Virus record (IMG/VR): IMGVR_UViG_3300036944_001037
Coordinates: 1-32,762 of that record
From: a virus
Length of the DNA: 32,762 nucleotides
Reading direction: 5' to 3' (one strand)
The stretch's first letter is position 1, and each line of letters begins with the position of its first letter. The translations under genes were made by a program, and so were the position numbers. The notes under the pieces are model-generated. The model did no database searches and had not been told where the DNA came from. It saw only the letters and a program-made list of their open reading frames with translations. Positions 1-10,530 of the stretch are shown piece by piece.

Positions 1-26
1 TACGTAGAAAGAGGCGTGGTGGTTTA

Positions 27-3000
27 ATGGATAAAATAGTTGTATCAGCATCTGAAACAATCGTAGTAGAAACCGACACTTCCGGCACGGTACTAAGCGG
101 TGCCTTAATTAGTGGTGGCAGTGGCAGTGGTAACATTCGCTTAGCCGAAGCTGATGACGTAGATATGGTAGAGGCCGTTGATGGCTCAGTACCCGTTTAC
201 AATCCAGACACTGCTGAATGGAAAGCTACTAATGTTTTAAATAAGCAAGTAGTTGACGCAGGAACATATACTGCTCCAGGCTCTACCGTAAAAATAAAAA
301 CCTCCAATAATGACGGAGCACCTGCCAGCTTAGTAGCAGGTGAATTAGCATACTCATCTGTTTCCAATAGCACAGACCCAGAAGGCGATAAGCTTTATAT
401 TGGTACAGGACAAGGTAGTCCCGTAGCTGTTGGTGGTAAGTTTTATACTGACTTATTAAATACTACACCAGGTACTGTTACCCCAGGTAAAGCGGTTGTA
501 GTTGACACACAAGGTTCTGTTGACGAACTAACAATCGGCGACGTTAATATAGCCGATAATGCTGTACAAGCAGCAGGAACAAACCAAGATTTAGTTTTAT
601 CTGGGAACGGCACTGGCCAAGTATCTATAGACGGTACCTGGAAATTACCAAACCAGCGAGGTAGCGAAGGTTATGTACTTACCAGCGACGGTGCTGGTAA
701 TACTAGCTGGGACCCAGCAGCAAGCGTATTACTTATTGCTGCCAACACCGGTGCTGATAGCTTAAACCTACTAGAAGATAGTTTAAATTTTAGTGGTATT
801 AACGGCCTAACTACTGAATTTAACCCAAATACAAATACATTAATAGTATCTGCTGTAAATGCTAGCACTGGCGAAAAAGGTGTAGCAAGTTTTGTTGCTG
901 AAGACTTCATTGTAACAAACGGCACAGTTGCAGTTGACCCAGCCACTATTATAAATAAAATAGCTGCACTAGTAGGTGCAGGCTCATTACAAAACAACAT
1001 ATCAGTTAGCTATAACAGCGCAACTGGTAAGCTAGATTTTTCCGTACAAACTGTTGTGGGCCCAACAGGTCCACAAGGTATCCAAGGTATTCAGGGTATC
1101 CAAGGTATTCAAGGCGTTGTAGGCCCTACAGGTGCTCAAGGTGAACAAGGTATTCAAGGTGAGCAGGGCGTTCAGGGTATCCAAGGCGTTGTAGGCCCAA
1201 CAGGCCCAACAGGACCACAAGGTGAACAAGGCGTTCAAGGTGTTACAGGACCAACAGGAGCTGATAGTACAGTAGCAGGCCCAACAGGTGCTCAAGGTGA
1301 GCAAGGCGTTCAAGGTGTGGTTGGCCCTACAGGTGCTCAGGGCGAGCAGGGTATTCAAGGTATTCAAGGTATCCAAGGCGTTACAGGGCCAACAGGTGCT
1401 GACTCTGTAGTCCCAGGACCAACAGGTAGTACGGGTGAGCAGGGTATCCAAGGTATCCAAGGTATCCAAGGCGAACAAGGTATCCAAGGACCAACGGGTC
1501 CACAAGGTGAGCAAGGTATCCAAGGCGTTACAGGCCCAACAGGGGCTGATAGCACCGTAGCGGGTCCAACAGGACCGCAAGGTATTCAAGGCCCAACAGG
1601 TGCCGACTCCGTAGTGCCAGGACCAACAGGTCCAGTAGGCAAAGGTTTCAGAATTGCAAAGACTTATGCCAGTGTTGCAGTACTAGAAGCTGACTTAACT
1701 CCTAGTGGAATTACCAGCGGTGAGTTTGCTATTATTCGCACAGGTTCAATCAATGATCCTGAAAACTCCAGAATGTATGTTTGGGATGGCTCAAACTATA
1801 CTTATGTAAGCGATCTTTCTGGTGAACAAGGTATTGTAGGCCCAACAGGTGCTCAAGGTATTCAAGGCGTTACAGGTCCAACAGGTGCTGATAGCACTGT
1901 TGCAGGACCAACAGGTGCTCAGGGTATTCAAGGCGTTCAAGGTGTAACAGGACCAACAGGTGCCCAGGGTACGCAAGGTGAAACTGGAGCACAAGGTGTT
2001 CAAGGTGTTCAAGGTGATACAGGGCCAACAGGTCCACAGGGTATACAAGGAGAAACTGGAGCCCAAGGCGTTCAAGGTAACACCGGCCCAACAGGAGCTC
2101 AAGGCGATCAGGGTATTCAAGGTATCCAAGGCGTAGTGGGTCCAACAGGCCCACAAGGTATCCAAGGCGTTCAAGGCGAAGTAGGTCCTACAGGCGACCA
2201 GGGTATTCAAGGTATTCAAGGCGTTACAGGTCCAACAGGGGCTCAAGGCGAGACTGGTCTTACAGGTGCTCAAGGCGTTCAAGGTATTCAAGGCGTAGTG
2301 GGTCCAACAGGCCCACAAGGTCCACAAGGTATTCAAGGTGAGCAAGGAGTTGTAGGTCCTACAGGGTCGCAAGGTGCACAAGGTGCACAAGGTGACACAG
2401 GAGCAACAGGTGCTCAAGGTGCTCAGGGTATTCAAGGTGTTACAGGACCAACTGGTGCACAAGGTGACCAAGGTGACCAAGGTATTCAAGGTATTCAGGG
2501 TATTCAAGGTGAGCAGGGCGATACAGGACCAACAGGTCCTCAAGGCGTCCAAGGTATTCAGGGTATTGTAGGGCCAACAGGTGCTCAAGGAGCACAAGGT
2601 ATACAAGGTGAAACTGGTCTAACTGGTGCTCAAGGTGCACAAGGTATTCAAGGTAATACAGGTCCAACAGGGCCACAAGGTGCACAAGGTACTCAGGGTG
2701 TTCAAGGTGATGCTGGACCTCAAGGTCCTACGGGTTCACAAGGTGTTCAAGGTCAGCAGGGCGTACAAGGCGTACAAGGCGTAGCTGGTCCAACAGGTGC
2801 TCAGGGTGCGCAAGGCGATACTGGAGCACAAGGCGTTCAAGGTAATGCAGGTCCAACAGGTCCCCAAGGTGCACAAGGTATTCAGGGTAATACTGGTGCT
2901 CAAGGTCCAACAGGGGCTCAGGGTGTACAAGGTAACCAAGGTGTTCAAGGCGACACTGGAGCACAAGGTGCTCAAGGCCCTACAGGCCCTCAGGGTGTAC

Positions 3001-6000
3001 AAGGTACTCAAGGTTCACAAGGTGTAGCAGGCCCAACAGGTGCTCAAGGCCCACAAGGTAACACTGGCCCTACAGGAGCCGATAGTACTGTAGCAGGTCC
3101 TACAGGTGCTCAGGGTGCTACTGGACCAACAGGTGCTGCATCAACTGTTGCTGGACCAACAGGTCCACAAGGACAAGGCTTCCGTATTTCCAAAGTATAC
3201 GAGAGCGTTGCAGAACTAGATGCTGATACTTCACCAATAGATATTGTTCCAGGCGAGTTTGCAATTATTCGCACAGAGTCAGTTAATAATCCAGAAAACT
3301 CTAGAATATACTTATGGGATGGGGTAACTTACGGTTATGTAAGTGACTTATCTGGTGAACAAGGTATTGTAGGCCCTACTGGTAGTCAAGGTATTCAGGG
3401 CCCAACAGGTGCTACTGGTGCTCAGGGTCCTCAAGGTATTCAGGGCACTGCAGGTGCTAATGGTGCTAACGGTCTTAACGGTAATGATGGAGATACAGGT
3501 CCAACAGGTCCTCAAGGTGCACAAGGTATACAAGGTGAGACAGGTGCTCAAGGTGTTACAGGTCCAACAGGTGCCACAGGTGCACAAGGTGTTGTAGGTC
3601 CAACAGGTGTTCAGGGTGTTCAAGGCGATACTGGTGCCACAGGGCCAACAGGTGCTCAGGGTGAGACAGGTGCTCAAGGTGTTGCAGGCCCTACAGGTCC
3701 ACAAGGTATCCAAGGTACACAAGGTGTTCAAGGCGACACTGGTGCTATTGGAGACACAGGACCAGCAGGCCCACAGGGTATCCAAGGTGAACAAGGTATA
3801 CAAGGCGTTGCAGGTCCTACAGGTGCTCAAGGTATTCAAGGCGATACTGGTGCGCAAGGTATCCAAGGCGTAGCAGGTCCAACAGGTCCACAAGGTGAAG
3901 CTGGTGCTGACTCAACTGTAGCTGGACCAACAGGTGCTCAAGGTGTTGCAGGTCCAACGGGTGCTCAAGGTATTCAAGGTATACAAGGCACTCAAGGTGA
4001 GCAGGGCGACGTAGGTCCAACAGGACCACAAGGCGTTCAAGGCGATACTGGTGCCACAGGACCAACAGGTGCTCAGGGCGTTGTAGGACCAACAGGACCA
4101 CAAGGTGTTCAAGGTACACAAGGTGTGCAGGGAGACCAAGGCATTGCAGGCCCAACAGGGCCACAAGGTGCTCAAGGTACACAAGGTGTGCAGGGCGATA
4201 CTGGCGATACTGGTGCCACCGGACCAACAGGTGCTCAAGGCAGCCAAGGTATTCAAGGTATCCAAGGTGAGACCGGAGATACAGGTCCAACAGGACCACA
4301 AGGTGCTCAGGGTATTCAAGGTACTCAAGGTGACCAAGGCGTAGCTGGCCCTACCGGAGCTCAAGGAGCACAAGGTACACAAGGGGTTAAAGGAGATACT
4401 GGTGAGCAAGGTGTTCAAGGCCCAACAGGACCTCAAGGTGCTCAGGGTATTCAAGGTACTCAAGGCGAACAAGGTGTTCAAGGACCAACCGGTGCTCAGG
4501 GAGCACAGGGCGAAACAGGTGCACAAGGTGCTCAAGGTGTAGCAGGACCAACAGGTCCACAAGGTATTCAAGGCGTTCAAGGTGAAACTGGGGCCCAAGG
4601 TACACAAGGCGTTCAAGGTAACACTGGTCCAACAGGACCACAGGGTGTAGCAGGCCCAACAGGGGCTGATAGCACAGTAGCAGGACCAACAGGTGCTCAA
4701 GGCGTTACAGGACCAACGGGTGCTGCGTCAACAGTAGCGGGTCCAACAGGGCCAAGCGGCCAAGGCTTCAGAATAGCAAAAGTATACTCCAGTGTAGTAG
4801 AACTAGAAGCTGACACTATACCAGTAGATATTGTTCCTGGTGAGTTTGCAATTATCAGAACAGCAACTGAAAACGACTTAGAAAATTCTAGACTTTATCT
4901 TTGGGACGGCGTAGCTTACGCATACGTAAGTGATCTTTCTGGTGAACAAGGTATTGTAGGTCCAACAGGTGCTCAAGGTGTAGCAGGCCCAACAGGTCCG
5001 CAAGGGGCCCAAGGTATTCAAGGTCCAAATGGTGCTAATGGTGCTAACGGACTAAATGGTACTAACGGTACTGATGGTGCCGCAGGGGCTACAGGTGCTC
5101 AAGGAGAAGTAGGCCCTACTGGACCTCAAGGTGTTCAAGGAGACCAAGGCCCGCAAGGTGCTCAAGGTGTTCAAGGTCCAACAGGACCACAAGGTACTCA
5201 GGGTATTCAAGGTACTCAAGGTGTTCAGGGTGAAACTGGACCTACAGGACCTCAGGGATTACAAGGCGAAACTGGAGCTCAAGGCAGTGCTGGTGCTCAA
5301 GGTGTAGCAGGTCCAACAGGTCCTCAAGGTTCCCAGGGTACACAAGGTATCAAAGGAGACACAGGCGATACTGGGGCAGCAGGTCCAACAGGACCACAAG
5401 GTACACAGGGTACTCAAGGTACACAAGGTGTTGCTGGTTCAGCGGGACCAACAGGTGCTCAAGGTGTAGCAGGTGCTCAAGGTACTGCAGGCCCAACAGG
5501 TCCACAAGGTAACACAGGCCCAACAGGTGCTGCATCAACTGTAGCAGGTCCACAAGGCTTACAAGGTGTTGCAGGTCCAACAGGTCCACAAGGTGTTCAG
5601 GGTATTCAGGGTACAGCGGGTGCTACAGGCCCAACAGGTGCCGCGTCAAACGTTGCTGGTCCAACAGGTCCACAAGGTGCAGCGGGTCCAACAGGTGCTG
5701 GTGCTTCACTAACCGTAGTAGAGTACGATGCCAACGGCGACATTCAAACAGTTAGTAACATCAATACTCTTAAGTTTGATGCTGACAGTGGGTTTGACGT
5801 AGTAGATGGTGGTACTGGTGTAGCTAAAATTCAAATGAATTCTACTTTCAAGTACTGGGAAGTAGACGGTCAAACAACTCTAGTAGCTTCTGGACTAGAT
5901 ACTGTTGAGTTTGTTGCTGGTAATGGTATTTCTATTACAACTGATCCTAACGGCTCGCCAAAAAGTATTACTATTAATAGTGAGGCTACTACTGGCGGAA

Positions 6001-6968
6001 CAGTAAACGTAAATAGAAGCTACACAGGTACAGGTTCACAAACTGACTTTACGGTTACCACAGGTACAACAGCTAACTCAGTTATAGTTACTGAGAACGG
6101 TGTAGTGCAAGTACCTAATACTGACTATACTATAAGCGGTACTACACTTACTTTTACTACAGCTCCTCGTAATGGAATAGCTATACAAATTCGTGAGTTA
6201 AGTGGTACGCAAGGTCCAACAGGTCCACAAGGCGACGCAGGAACAACAGGCTCTGTAGGTCCAACAGGTGCTCAAGGTGCTCAAGGTAGTACCGGAGCAG
6301 CAGGTGCTGCAGGTCCAACAGGTCCACAAGGAACCGCAGGTATTGCTGGTACTAATGGAACAACAGGCCCACAAGGTGTAGCAGGTCCAACAGGTCCACA
6401 AGGTGTAGCAGGTCCAACAGGTGCAGACTCAACCGTAGCAGGTCCAACAGGACCTGGGGGTACAGCAGGTACTGCGGGCCCAACAGGCCCGGCAGGTGCA
6501 GCAGGTGCAGATGGTTCTACAGGTCCAACAGGGCCAGGTGTTGCTATAGCCGGTTCCAATACTCAAGTTCAGTTTAACGATAGCGGTGTAGCGGGAGCCA
6601 GTTCCAACTTAGTATTTGATAAAACTACTAATACGCTTACATCCAAAAATATTAGCTTACTTGGTGCGTTTACCGAAACAGTTTATACTATTACTGATGG
6701 TGGTTCAGTAGATATAGACCCAGCAAATGGAACAATTCAACTATGGACACTTGCGGCTAGCAGAACTCCTACAGCTTCTGCTTTTACAAACGGCGAGTCT
6801 ATTACCCTAATGATTAACAGTGGGTCAAATACTATTACATGGACTAGTCTTGCAGTTACGTGGATTGGCGGCAGTGCCCCTACACTGAGTAGTAGCGGGT
6901 ATAATGTTATAGCACTTTGGAAAGCTGGAACAACCATGTATGGTGCACTAATAGGAACAGCAGAATGA
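27..6968 (+). CDS. Giant collagen-like phage tail fibre / virion surface protein (2313 aa)
   Basis: This is a very long virion surface fibre, expected to trimerise through collagen-type G-X-Y repeats. Residues 1 to about 343 are a beta-rich N-terminal part including [13 protein letters not shown] and [10 protein letters not shown], wording common in structural proteins of marine T4-like phages. G-X-Y repeats (mostly GPTGPQG, GAQGVQG, GIQGIQG) fill about 344-537, 604-1049, 1115-1577, 1645-1893 and 2063-2172. They are broken by three copies of one globular module (about 538-600, 1050-1112, 1578-1641) and by [14 protein letters not shown] breaks. A beta-rich segment (about 1894-2062) and a C-terminal domain starting near [11 protein letters not shown], probably a trimerisation cap, complete it. 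The ATG at 27 follows AGAGG and GGTGG stretches. The next gene overlaps its stop as ATGA. The fibre role is inferred from architecture and neighbours. Confidence 0.88.
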   Translation: MDKIVVSASETIVVETDTSGTVLSGALISGGSGSGNIRLAEADDVDMVEAVDGSVPVYNPDTAEWKATNVLNKQVVDAGTYTAPGSTVKIKTSNNDGAPASLVAGELAYSSVSNSTDPEGDKLYIGTGQGSPVAVGGKFYTDLLNTTPGTVTPGKAVVVDTQGSVDELTIGDVNIADNAVQAAGTNQDLVLSGNGTGQVSIDGTWKLPNQRGSEGYVLTSDGAGNTSWDPAASVLLIAANTGADSLNLLEDSLNFSGINGLTTEFNPNTNTLIVSAVNASTGEKGVASFVAEDFIVTNGTVAVDPATIINKIAALVGAGSLQNNISVSYNSATGKLDFSVQTVVGPTGPQGIQGIQGIQGIQGVVGPTGAQGEQGIQGEQGVQGIQGVVGPTGPTGPQGEQGVQGVTGPTGADSTVAGPTGAQGEQGVQGVVGPTGAQGEQGIQGIQGIQGVTGPTGADSVVPGPTGSTGEQGIQGIQGIQGEQGIQGPTGPQGEQGIQGVTGPTGADSTVAGPTGPQGIQGPTGADSVVPGPTGPVGKGFRIAKTYASVAVLEADLTPSGITSGEFAIIRTGSINDPENSRMYVWDGSNYTYVSDLSGEQGIVGPTGAQGIQGVTGPTGADSTVAGPTGAQGIQGVQGVTGPTGAQGTQGETGAQGVQGVQGDTGPTGPQGIQGETGAQGVQGNTGPTGAQGDQGIQGIQGVVGPTGPQGIQGVQGEVGPTGDQGIQGIQGVTGPTGAQGETGLTGAQGVQGIQGVVGPTGPQGPQGIQGEQGVVGPTGSQGAQGAQGDTGATGAQGAQGIQGVTGPTGAQGDQGDQGIQGIQGIQGEQGDTGPTGPQGVQGIQGIVGPTGAQGAQGIQGETGLTGAQGAQGIQGNTGPTGPQGAQGTQGVQGDAGPQGPTGSQGVQGQQGVQGVQGVAGPTGAQGAQGDTGAQGVQGNAGPTGPQGAQGIQGNTGAQGPTGAQGVQGNQGVQGDTGAQGAQGPTGPQGVQGTQGSQGVAGPTGAQGPQGNTGPTGADSTVAGPTGAQGATGPTGAASTVAGPTGPQGQGFRISKVYESVAELDADTSPIDIVPGEFAIIRTESVNNPENSRIYLWDGVTYGYVSDLSGEQGIVGPTGSQGIQGPTGATGAQGPQGIQGTAGANGANGLNGNDGDTGPTGPQGAQGIQGETGAQGVTGPTGATGAQGVVGPTGVQGVQGDTGATGPTGAQGETGAQGVAGPTGPQGIQGTQGVQGDTGAIGDTGPAGPQGIQGEQGIQGVAGPTGAQGIQGDTGAQGIQGVAGPTGPQGEAGADSTVAGPTGAQGVAGPTGAQGIQGIQGTQGEQGDVGPTGPQGVQGDTGATGPTGAQGVVGPTGPQGVQGTQGVQGDQGIAGPTGPQGAQGTQGVQGDTGDTGATGPTGAQGSQGIQGIQGETGDTGPTGPQGAQGIQGTQGDQGVAGPTGAQGAQGTQGVKGDTGEQGVQGPTGPQGAQGIQGTQGEQGVQGPTGAQGAQGETGAQGAQGVAGPTGPQGIQGVQGETGAQGTQGVQGNTGPTGPQGVAGPTGADSTVAGPTGAQGVTGPTGAASTVAGPTGPSGQGFRIAKVYSSVVELEADTIPVDIVPGEFAIIRTATENDLENSRLYLWDGVAYAYVSDLSGEQGIVGPTGAQGVAGPTGPQGAQGIQGPNGANGANGLNGTNGTDGAAGATGAQGEVGPTGPQGVQGDQGPQGAQGVQGPTGPQGTQGIQGTQGVQGETGPTGPQGLQGETGAQGSAGAQGVAGPTGPQGSQGTQGIKGDTGDTGAAGPTGPQGTQGTQGTQGVAGSAGPTGAQGVAGAQGTAGPTGPQGNTGPTGAASTVAGPQGLQGVAGPTGPQGVQGIQGTAGATGPTGAASNVAGPTGPQGAAGPTGAGASLTVVEYDANGDIQTVSNINTLKFDADSGFDVVDGGTGVAKIQMNSTFKYWEVDGQTTLVASGLDTVEFVAGNGISITTDPNGSPKSITINSEATTGGTVNVNRSYTGTGSQTDFTVTTGTTANSVIVTENGVVQVPNTDYTISGTTLTFTTAPRNGIAIQIRELSGTQGPTGPQGDAGTTGSVGPTGAQGAQGSTGAAGAAGPTGPQGTAGIAGTNGTTGPQGVAGPTGPQGVAGPTGADSTVAGPTGPGGTAGTAGPTGPAGAAGADGSTGPTGPGVAIAGSNTQVQFNDSGVAGASSNLVFDKTTNTLTSKNISLLGAFTETVYTITDGGSVDIDPANGTIQLWTLAASRTPTASAFTNGESITLMINSGSNTITWTSLAVTWIGGSAPTLSSSGYNVIALWKAGTTMYGALIGTAE
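1640..1828 (+). repeat. Globular insert module, copy 1, in the collagen stalk
   Basis: This encodes about 62 residues: [18 protein letters not shown] at the start, [10 protein letters not shown] in the middle, then [16 protein letters not shown], after which collagen resumes with EQGIVGPTG. It is clearly homologous to the modules at 3174 and 4758. The fold is unknown; beta structure is likely. Confidence 0.85.
3174..3362 (+). repeat. Globular insert module, copy 2, in the collagen stalk
   Basis: Second copy: [19 protein letters not shown], then [19 protein letters not shown], then [16 protein letters not shown], followed by EQGIVGPTG. It begins about 512 residues after copy 1. The DNA has diverged from copy 1 while the protein pattern is kept, which suggests selection on the module. 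Confidence 0.85.
4758..4950 (+). repeat. Globular insert module, copy 3, in the collagen stalk
   Basis: Third copy: [54 protein letters not shown], then EQGIVGPTG. It begins about 528 residues after copy 2, so the three modules are almost evenly spaced along the stalk. Confidence 0.85.
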
Positions 6969-8638
6969 TTTTACAAGATCGTTTAAAAGGTATTCTTAAA
7001 GACACAATCCCACCAGCGCAAGCTGATGGGGGTATTACTTTATATAGTCTCCCTACTTCTACACTAACAAATGCTCAAACTACATACTCAATTCGCATAC
7101 CTAACGGAGTTACCTCAATTGCCGCTGTGGCAATTGGGGCAGGCGGTGCTGGCGGTGGTTGTAGTACAAGTGCCGGAGCTAGTGCAGGTGGTGGTGGCGG
7201 TGGTGGCCTTTCATATAGCAACTCTATAGCTGTAACGCCCGGCGAGACGCTAAGCGTACTTATCCCTAGTCAATCAAGTCAGGGTACTACAGCAGGCTCT
7301 AACGGTGCTGCAGGCCCATTTGCTAACTTGCAGCGTGGTGCTACAATTTTACTAAGTGCGCAAGGTGGTAGGGGCGGTACAGGTAGAACAAGTACTGCCA
7401 CTGCAGGGGCAGGCGGTGCTGGCGGTGCTGCTGCAAGCGGAGTAGGTACCGTTAAGTTTTCTGGTGGTGCTGGTGGTGCTGGCAGTGCCGGTACTGATAA
7501 TAGTTCTGGCGGCGGAGGTGCTGGTGGCTATGCTGGCAACGGAGGTGCTGGTGGTACTACTGCTGGTGCAGGCGTTGCAGGTACTGGCGGTGGCGGTGGC
7601 GGTGGTGCTTCTTACACTAATTCTATAATTGGTGGTAGTGGTGGAGGTACTTTATGGTACGGTCTAGGTACAAGTGGTACGGGCGGTACAAATAGTGCTA
7701 CTCAATCTATAAAAGACGGTAACTTAGGCTCATCTTTGGGCGGAAGTGAGGCGTTATTTATAACCCCAACTGCCGATAATTTTAATAATGCTCCTAATGC
7801 TGTAGGCACGCCCGGCGGCGGTGGCAGCGGTGCACCCTCTGGTGGTTCAGCATCCTATCGAGGTATGCGTGGGGCAGGCGGTGCCATTAGAATTTTATGG
7901 GGTAGTGGTTTAAATTTCGGTGACGCTGCTAGTGGAGTTGCCTATAATCGTATTAACTACAAGCGACATGTTACTAATGGTTATGGTACCAGTATGACTA
8001 TGCCAACTGTAGAGCTAGGCGACACTGTACTATTTGTTCAATTTTTACGTAGTAGTACAACTTACCCTGTTTACAATACCCCAACCGGTTTCACTAATAT
8101 AAAGTGGGTACAGGGAACTGGTGTATACCAAGGGCAAACAGTGTATGCAAGTTTAACAGTTGCCGCTAGACAAGTTTTATCTTCTGCTGAAAGCGGTACT
8201 ACCATAACAACAGACTATGCTGCTCTAGGAACAGACCAGTATCTTATTGTAATAGGTGGAACAAGCGGTGCAGCATACTCACCTAATGGTAGCGCTACGG
8301 CGGGGTATGGTGGACTATACAGTCAGTCTCCTACATATCCTTCATATTCGTACACATATACAGAATCCGGTATGGATGGCTATGCACAAGGATCTGCATT
8401 AGGCATGCTTTATATGCACAGCCCTGAAGTTATAGACCCTGCAGTACAGATGCTGTATGATGGTTCAATTTTAATACCGGGACCAAGTGCAGGCGTTGGA
8501 AGAGGTTCAGGTATATACTCAGCTATTAAGCTACGCGCGTATAAGCAGTCAGTAACCTCTTTAAATATTCCTGTAGGCATAACAACTGCAACCAGTGCAT
8601 CTACTGCCTATAATTTTTGGATAACTAAGTTTTATTAA
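6965..8638 (+). CDS. Glycine-rich adhesin-like virion protein
   Basis: 557 residues, starting [14 protein letters not shown]. The ATG at 6965 overlaps the fibre stop (ATGA) and follows AGGAA at normal spacing, so the in-frame extension back to 6917 is not used. Residues about 40-290 are very rich in glycine, in runs of G, A and S ([16 protein letters not shown]), with an [16 protein letters not shown] segment typical of phage glycine-rich domains. The C-terminal half, from about [10 protein letters not shown], has normal composition and looks beta-rich; I do not recognise it. Poly-glycine regions of this type form receptor-binding adhesin tips in T4-like phages (gp38 of S16-type phages); that role here is inferred from composition and from lying directly after the fibre. 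Confidence 0.75.
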   Translation: MILQDRLKGILKDTIPPAQADGGITLYSLPTSTLTNAQTTYSIRIPNGVTSIAAVAIGAGGAGGGCSTSAGASAGGGGGGGLSYSNSIAVTPGETLSVLIPSQSSQGTTAGSNGAAGPFANLQRGATILLSAQGGRGGTGRTSTATAGAGGAGGAAASGVGTVKFSGGAGGAGSAGTDNSSGGGGAGGYAGNGGAGGTTAGAGVAGTGGGGGGGASYTNSIIGGSGGGTLWYGLGTSGTGGTNSATQSIKDGNLGSSLGGSEALFITPTADNFNNAPNAVGTPGGGGSGAPSGGSASYRGMRGAGGAIRILWGSGLNFGDAASGVAYNRINYKRHVTNGYGTSMTMPTVELGDTVLFVQFLRSSTTYPVYNTPTGFTNIKWVQGTGVYQGQTVYASLTVAARQVLSSAESGTTITTDYAALGTDQYLIVIGGTSGAAYSPNGSATAGYGGLYSQSPTYPSYSYTYTESGMDGYAQGSALGMLYMHSPEVIDPAVQMLYDGSILIPGPSAGVGRGSGIYSAIKLRAYKQSVTSLNIPVGITTATSASTAYNFWITKFY

Positions 8639-8643
8639 ATAAT

Positions 8644-9096
8644 ATGTACATACGAGTAATTAATAATCAAGCGGTTTGGCCGTATACACTTGACGATTTA
8701 CGCAAGTCTATGCCCAATGTAAGTTTCCCGCACCCAACCACAGACGAATTACTAGCAAAGTATGACGTATTTCCTGTAACGATTGACCCTAAACCTCCAG
8801 TTGCTTATAACGAAGAAGCTACACGCCAAGATCCAGTACTAGAAGGTGGTGTGTGGGTACAGCATTGGGCAATAGTTACTGCAAGCACAAAAGTTGCTGA
8901 AGATCAGTATGTTGCCCAAGTTGCTAATATTCGAGATAAGCGAAATAGTAAACTACAAGAATGTGACTGGACACAGGCTAAAGATATTGACGATTCAGTA
9001 TCGGTACTTTGGCAACCATATCGCCAAGAATTAAGGGACGTAACGGAGCAGTCTGGGTTTCCGTTTGCAGTCGTGTGGCCACAAGAGCCGGTGTAA
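8644..9096 (+). CDS. Phage tail assembly chaperone-like protein
   Basis: 150 residues. The C-terminal half carries the pattern of the phage tail assembly chaperone family (Phage_tail_APC type): RDKRNSKLQECDWTQ, then WQPYRQELRDV, then a GFPF and WPQEP ending. The N-terminal half (MYIRVINNQAVWPYTLDDLR, with HPTTDELLAKYDVFPV) is the part usually found upstream of that domain in phage fibre operons. Such proteins are thought to help fibre or tail assembly. It starts 5 bases after the glycine-rich gene, with no convincing Shine-Dalgarno sequence, suggesting translational coupling. Confidence 0.72.
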   Translation: MYIRVINNQAVWPYTLDDLRKSMPNVSFPHPTTDELLAKYDVFPVTIDPKPPVAYNEEATRQDPVLEGGVWVQHWAIVTASTKVAEDQYVAQVANIRDKRNSKLQECDWTQAKDIDDSVSVLWQPYRQELRDVTEQSGFPFAVVWPQEPV

Positions 9097-9126
9097 TATT
9101 ATAATTTAAATAACCAAAGGATTACC

Positions 9127-10182
9127 TTGAAAATCGCAGTTTATGCCATTTCAAAAAATGAAGAACAGTTCGTAGAACGGTTCTGCCAATCAGCACGTGA
9201 CGCTGACTATATTGTAATTGCCGATACAGGTTCCACGGATAAAACCGTGGAACTTGCGAAGCAAGCAGGTGCACAAGTGCACCAAATCGCTATTAAACCG
9301 TGGCGATTTGATCGTGCGCGCGATGCCGCACTAGCACTAGTGCCTGGCGATGTTACCGTGTGCATTTCCCTGGACTTAGATGAAGTACTAGAACCTGGTT
9401 GGCGTGAGGAAATTGAACGTGTGTGGACTGAGCAAACTACGCGTTTACGCTACAAGTTTGATTGGGGTCAAGGTATCAGCTTTTACTACGAAAAGATACA
9501 TCACCGTGTTGGTTACCACTGGCACCACCCGTGCCATGAGTATCCTGTACCAGATGTGCGCACACAAGAAGTATGGGCACATACAGATATGTTGTTGGTA
9601 ACACACCATCCGGATAATTCAAAGTCACGTGGTCAGTACTTGGACTTGCTGGAACTAGCGGTTACAGAAGATCCAGACTGCCCACGTAACGCGTTTTACT
9701 ATGCTCGTGAATTAAGTTTTTATGGTCAGTGGCAAGCAGCTATTGATGCTTGCAATCGTTATCTACTACTACCACGAGCAACTTGGGCTAACGAACGCTG
9801 CTATGCTTATCGTGTAATGTCCAAGTCTTATGGCGAGCTTGGTGACAGAACCAATGCGCTAAAGTATGCGCGCCTTGCGTGTGCAGAAGCACCCGGCACT
9901 CGCGAGCCTTGGATGTGCTTAGCAAAGATTAGTTATCAGCTACAAGCCTGGGCCGAGTGTTACAGTGCTTGCTTAAACGCACTAGCTATAACCGATAAAG
10001 CACTAGTATACACAATGGACCCCCTGGTGTGGGCCGAACAACCACATGACTACTGTGCAATTAGCGCCTGGAACTTAGGCCTACGTGACGTAGCACTCGC
10101 CCAAGGTTTGTTAGCATTAGACTACGTACCTGATGACCCTCGCCTAATTAAGAATGTCGAATACTATCGAGGTACTACATGA
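9127..10182 (+). CDS. Family 2 glycosyltransferase with TPR-like C-terminus
   Basis: 351 residues beginning MKIAVYAISKNEEQFVERF. The start is TTG at 9127, preceded by AAAGG; there is no nearer ATG at this N-terminus. The GT-A fold signature is visible: KNEE near the start, ADTGSTDKTVELA for the nucleotide-sugar loop, and SLDLDEVLEPGW holding the DxD-type metal site. The C-terminal part (about 190-350) has repeated paired helices such as ALKYARLACAEAPGTREPW, resembling TPRs, as in other TPR-glycosyltransferases. It transfers a sugar to an unknown acceptor. Lying between tail genes, it may decorate the fibre or another virion protein; host surface modification is the alternative. The gene is unusually rich in inverted repeats near its 5' end. 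Confidence 0.82.
   Translation: MKIAVYAISKNEEQFVERFCQSARDADYIVIADTGSTDKTVELAKQAGAQVHQIAIKPWRFDRARDAALALVPGDVTVCISLDLDEVLEPGWREEIERVWTEQTTRLRYKFDWGQGISFYYEKIHHRVGYHWHHPCHEYPVPDVRTQEVWAHTDMLLVTHHPDNSKSRGQYLDLLELAVTEDPDCPRNAFYYARELSFYGQWQAAIDACNRYLLLPRATWANERCYAYRVMSKSYGELGDRTNALKYARLACAEAPGTREPWMCLAKISYQLQAWAECYSACLNALAITDKALVYTMDPLVWAEQPHDYCAISAWNLGLRDVALAQGLLALDYVPDDPRLIKNVEYYRGTT
9163..9343. repeat. Cluster of short perfect inverted repeats inside the glycosyltransferase gene
   Basis: Read directly: GAAC-A-GTTC at 9163-9171; AGAAC-G-GTTCT at 9174-9184; GTTCCACGG with CCGTGGAAC (9230-9238 and 9245-9253, 6-base loop); GGTGCAC-AA-GTGCACC at 9268-9283; CAAATCGC with GCGATTTG (9283-9290 and 9303-9310); and the 10-base palindrome GCACTAGTGC at 9334-9343. 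A further palindrome, TGTGCGCACA, lies at 9555-9564. Function unknown; local mRNA structure or protein-binding sites are both possible. Confidence 0.75.
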
Positions 10183-10529
10183 CAACAAGAATTTCAATTG
10201 ATAACTTAACAGATGCCTTAGCCGCAACTATAGCTTCAGGTGGTGGAGGTGGTGGAGCTTCTGCCGCGAATACCCGAACATATGCAGGCACTGGATCACA
10301 GACTACATTTGCTGTTACAGCTGGTCAGACGGTTAATTCCATTCTTGTATTAGAAAACGGTGTACTACAGTTGCCTACAACAGATTACACCGTTACAGGA
10401 ACAAACTTAGTATTTACAACGGCACCGGATGATGGTGTTGTTATTCAAGTACGAGAATTACCGTCTGGTGGCGGTTCAGGTGCAAGCGCGTCATCCGCTA
10501 TAGCCTTTTCATTGATATTCGGAGCATAA
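10179..10529 (+). CDS. Small virion-associated protein sharing a beta module with the giant fibre
   Basis: 116 residues. The ATG overlaps the glycosyltransferase stop (ATGA). After MTTRISIDNLTDAL, an opening resembling that of the LamG protein downstream, and a GGGGGG linker comes a module of about 65 residues: TYAGTGSQTTFAVTAGQTVN, LVLENGVLQLPTTDYTVTG, FTTAPDDGVVIQVREL. It matches, nearly position for position, the segment at about 1995-2062 of the fibre encoded at 27-6968 ([46 protein letters not shown]). A short Gly/Ser/Ala tail follows. This is probably a structural or fibre-associated protein; the exact role is unknown. Confidence 0.7.
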   Translation: MTTRISIDNLTDALAATIASGGGGGGASAANTRTYAGTGSQTTFAVTAGQTVNSILVLENGVLQLPTTDYTVTGTNLVFTTAPDDGVVIQVRELPSGGGSGASASSAIAFSLIFGA

Positions 10530-10530
10530 T

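Noticed and set aside
671-4700. Many long open frames on the minus strand, and other plus-strand frames, across the collagen gene
   Set aside because: They arise because the G-X-Y codon repeats contain no stop in several frames. Their products are low-complexity Leu/Cys/Thr/Trp strings without starts, ribosome sites or known domains.
1057-5705. CRISPR-like or tandem-repeat array
   Set aside because: The repeats are collagen codons in one open frame, with no regular spacer structure.
6917-6964. N-terminal extension of the first glycine-rich protein
   Set aside because: It would lie inside the fibre gene; the ATG at 6965 overlaps the fibre stop as ATGA and has AGGAA upstream.
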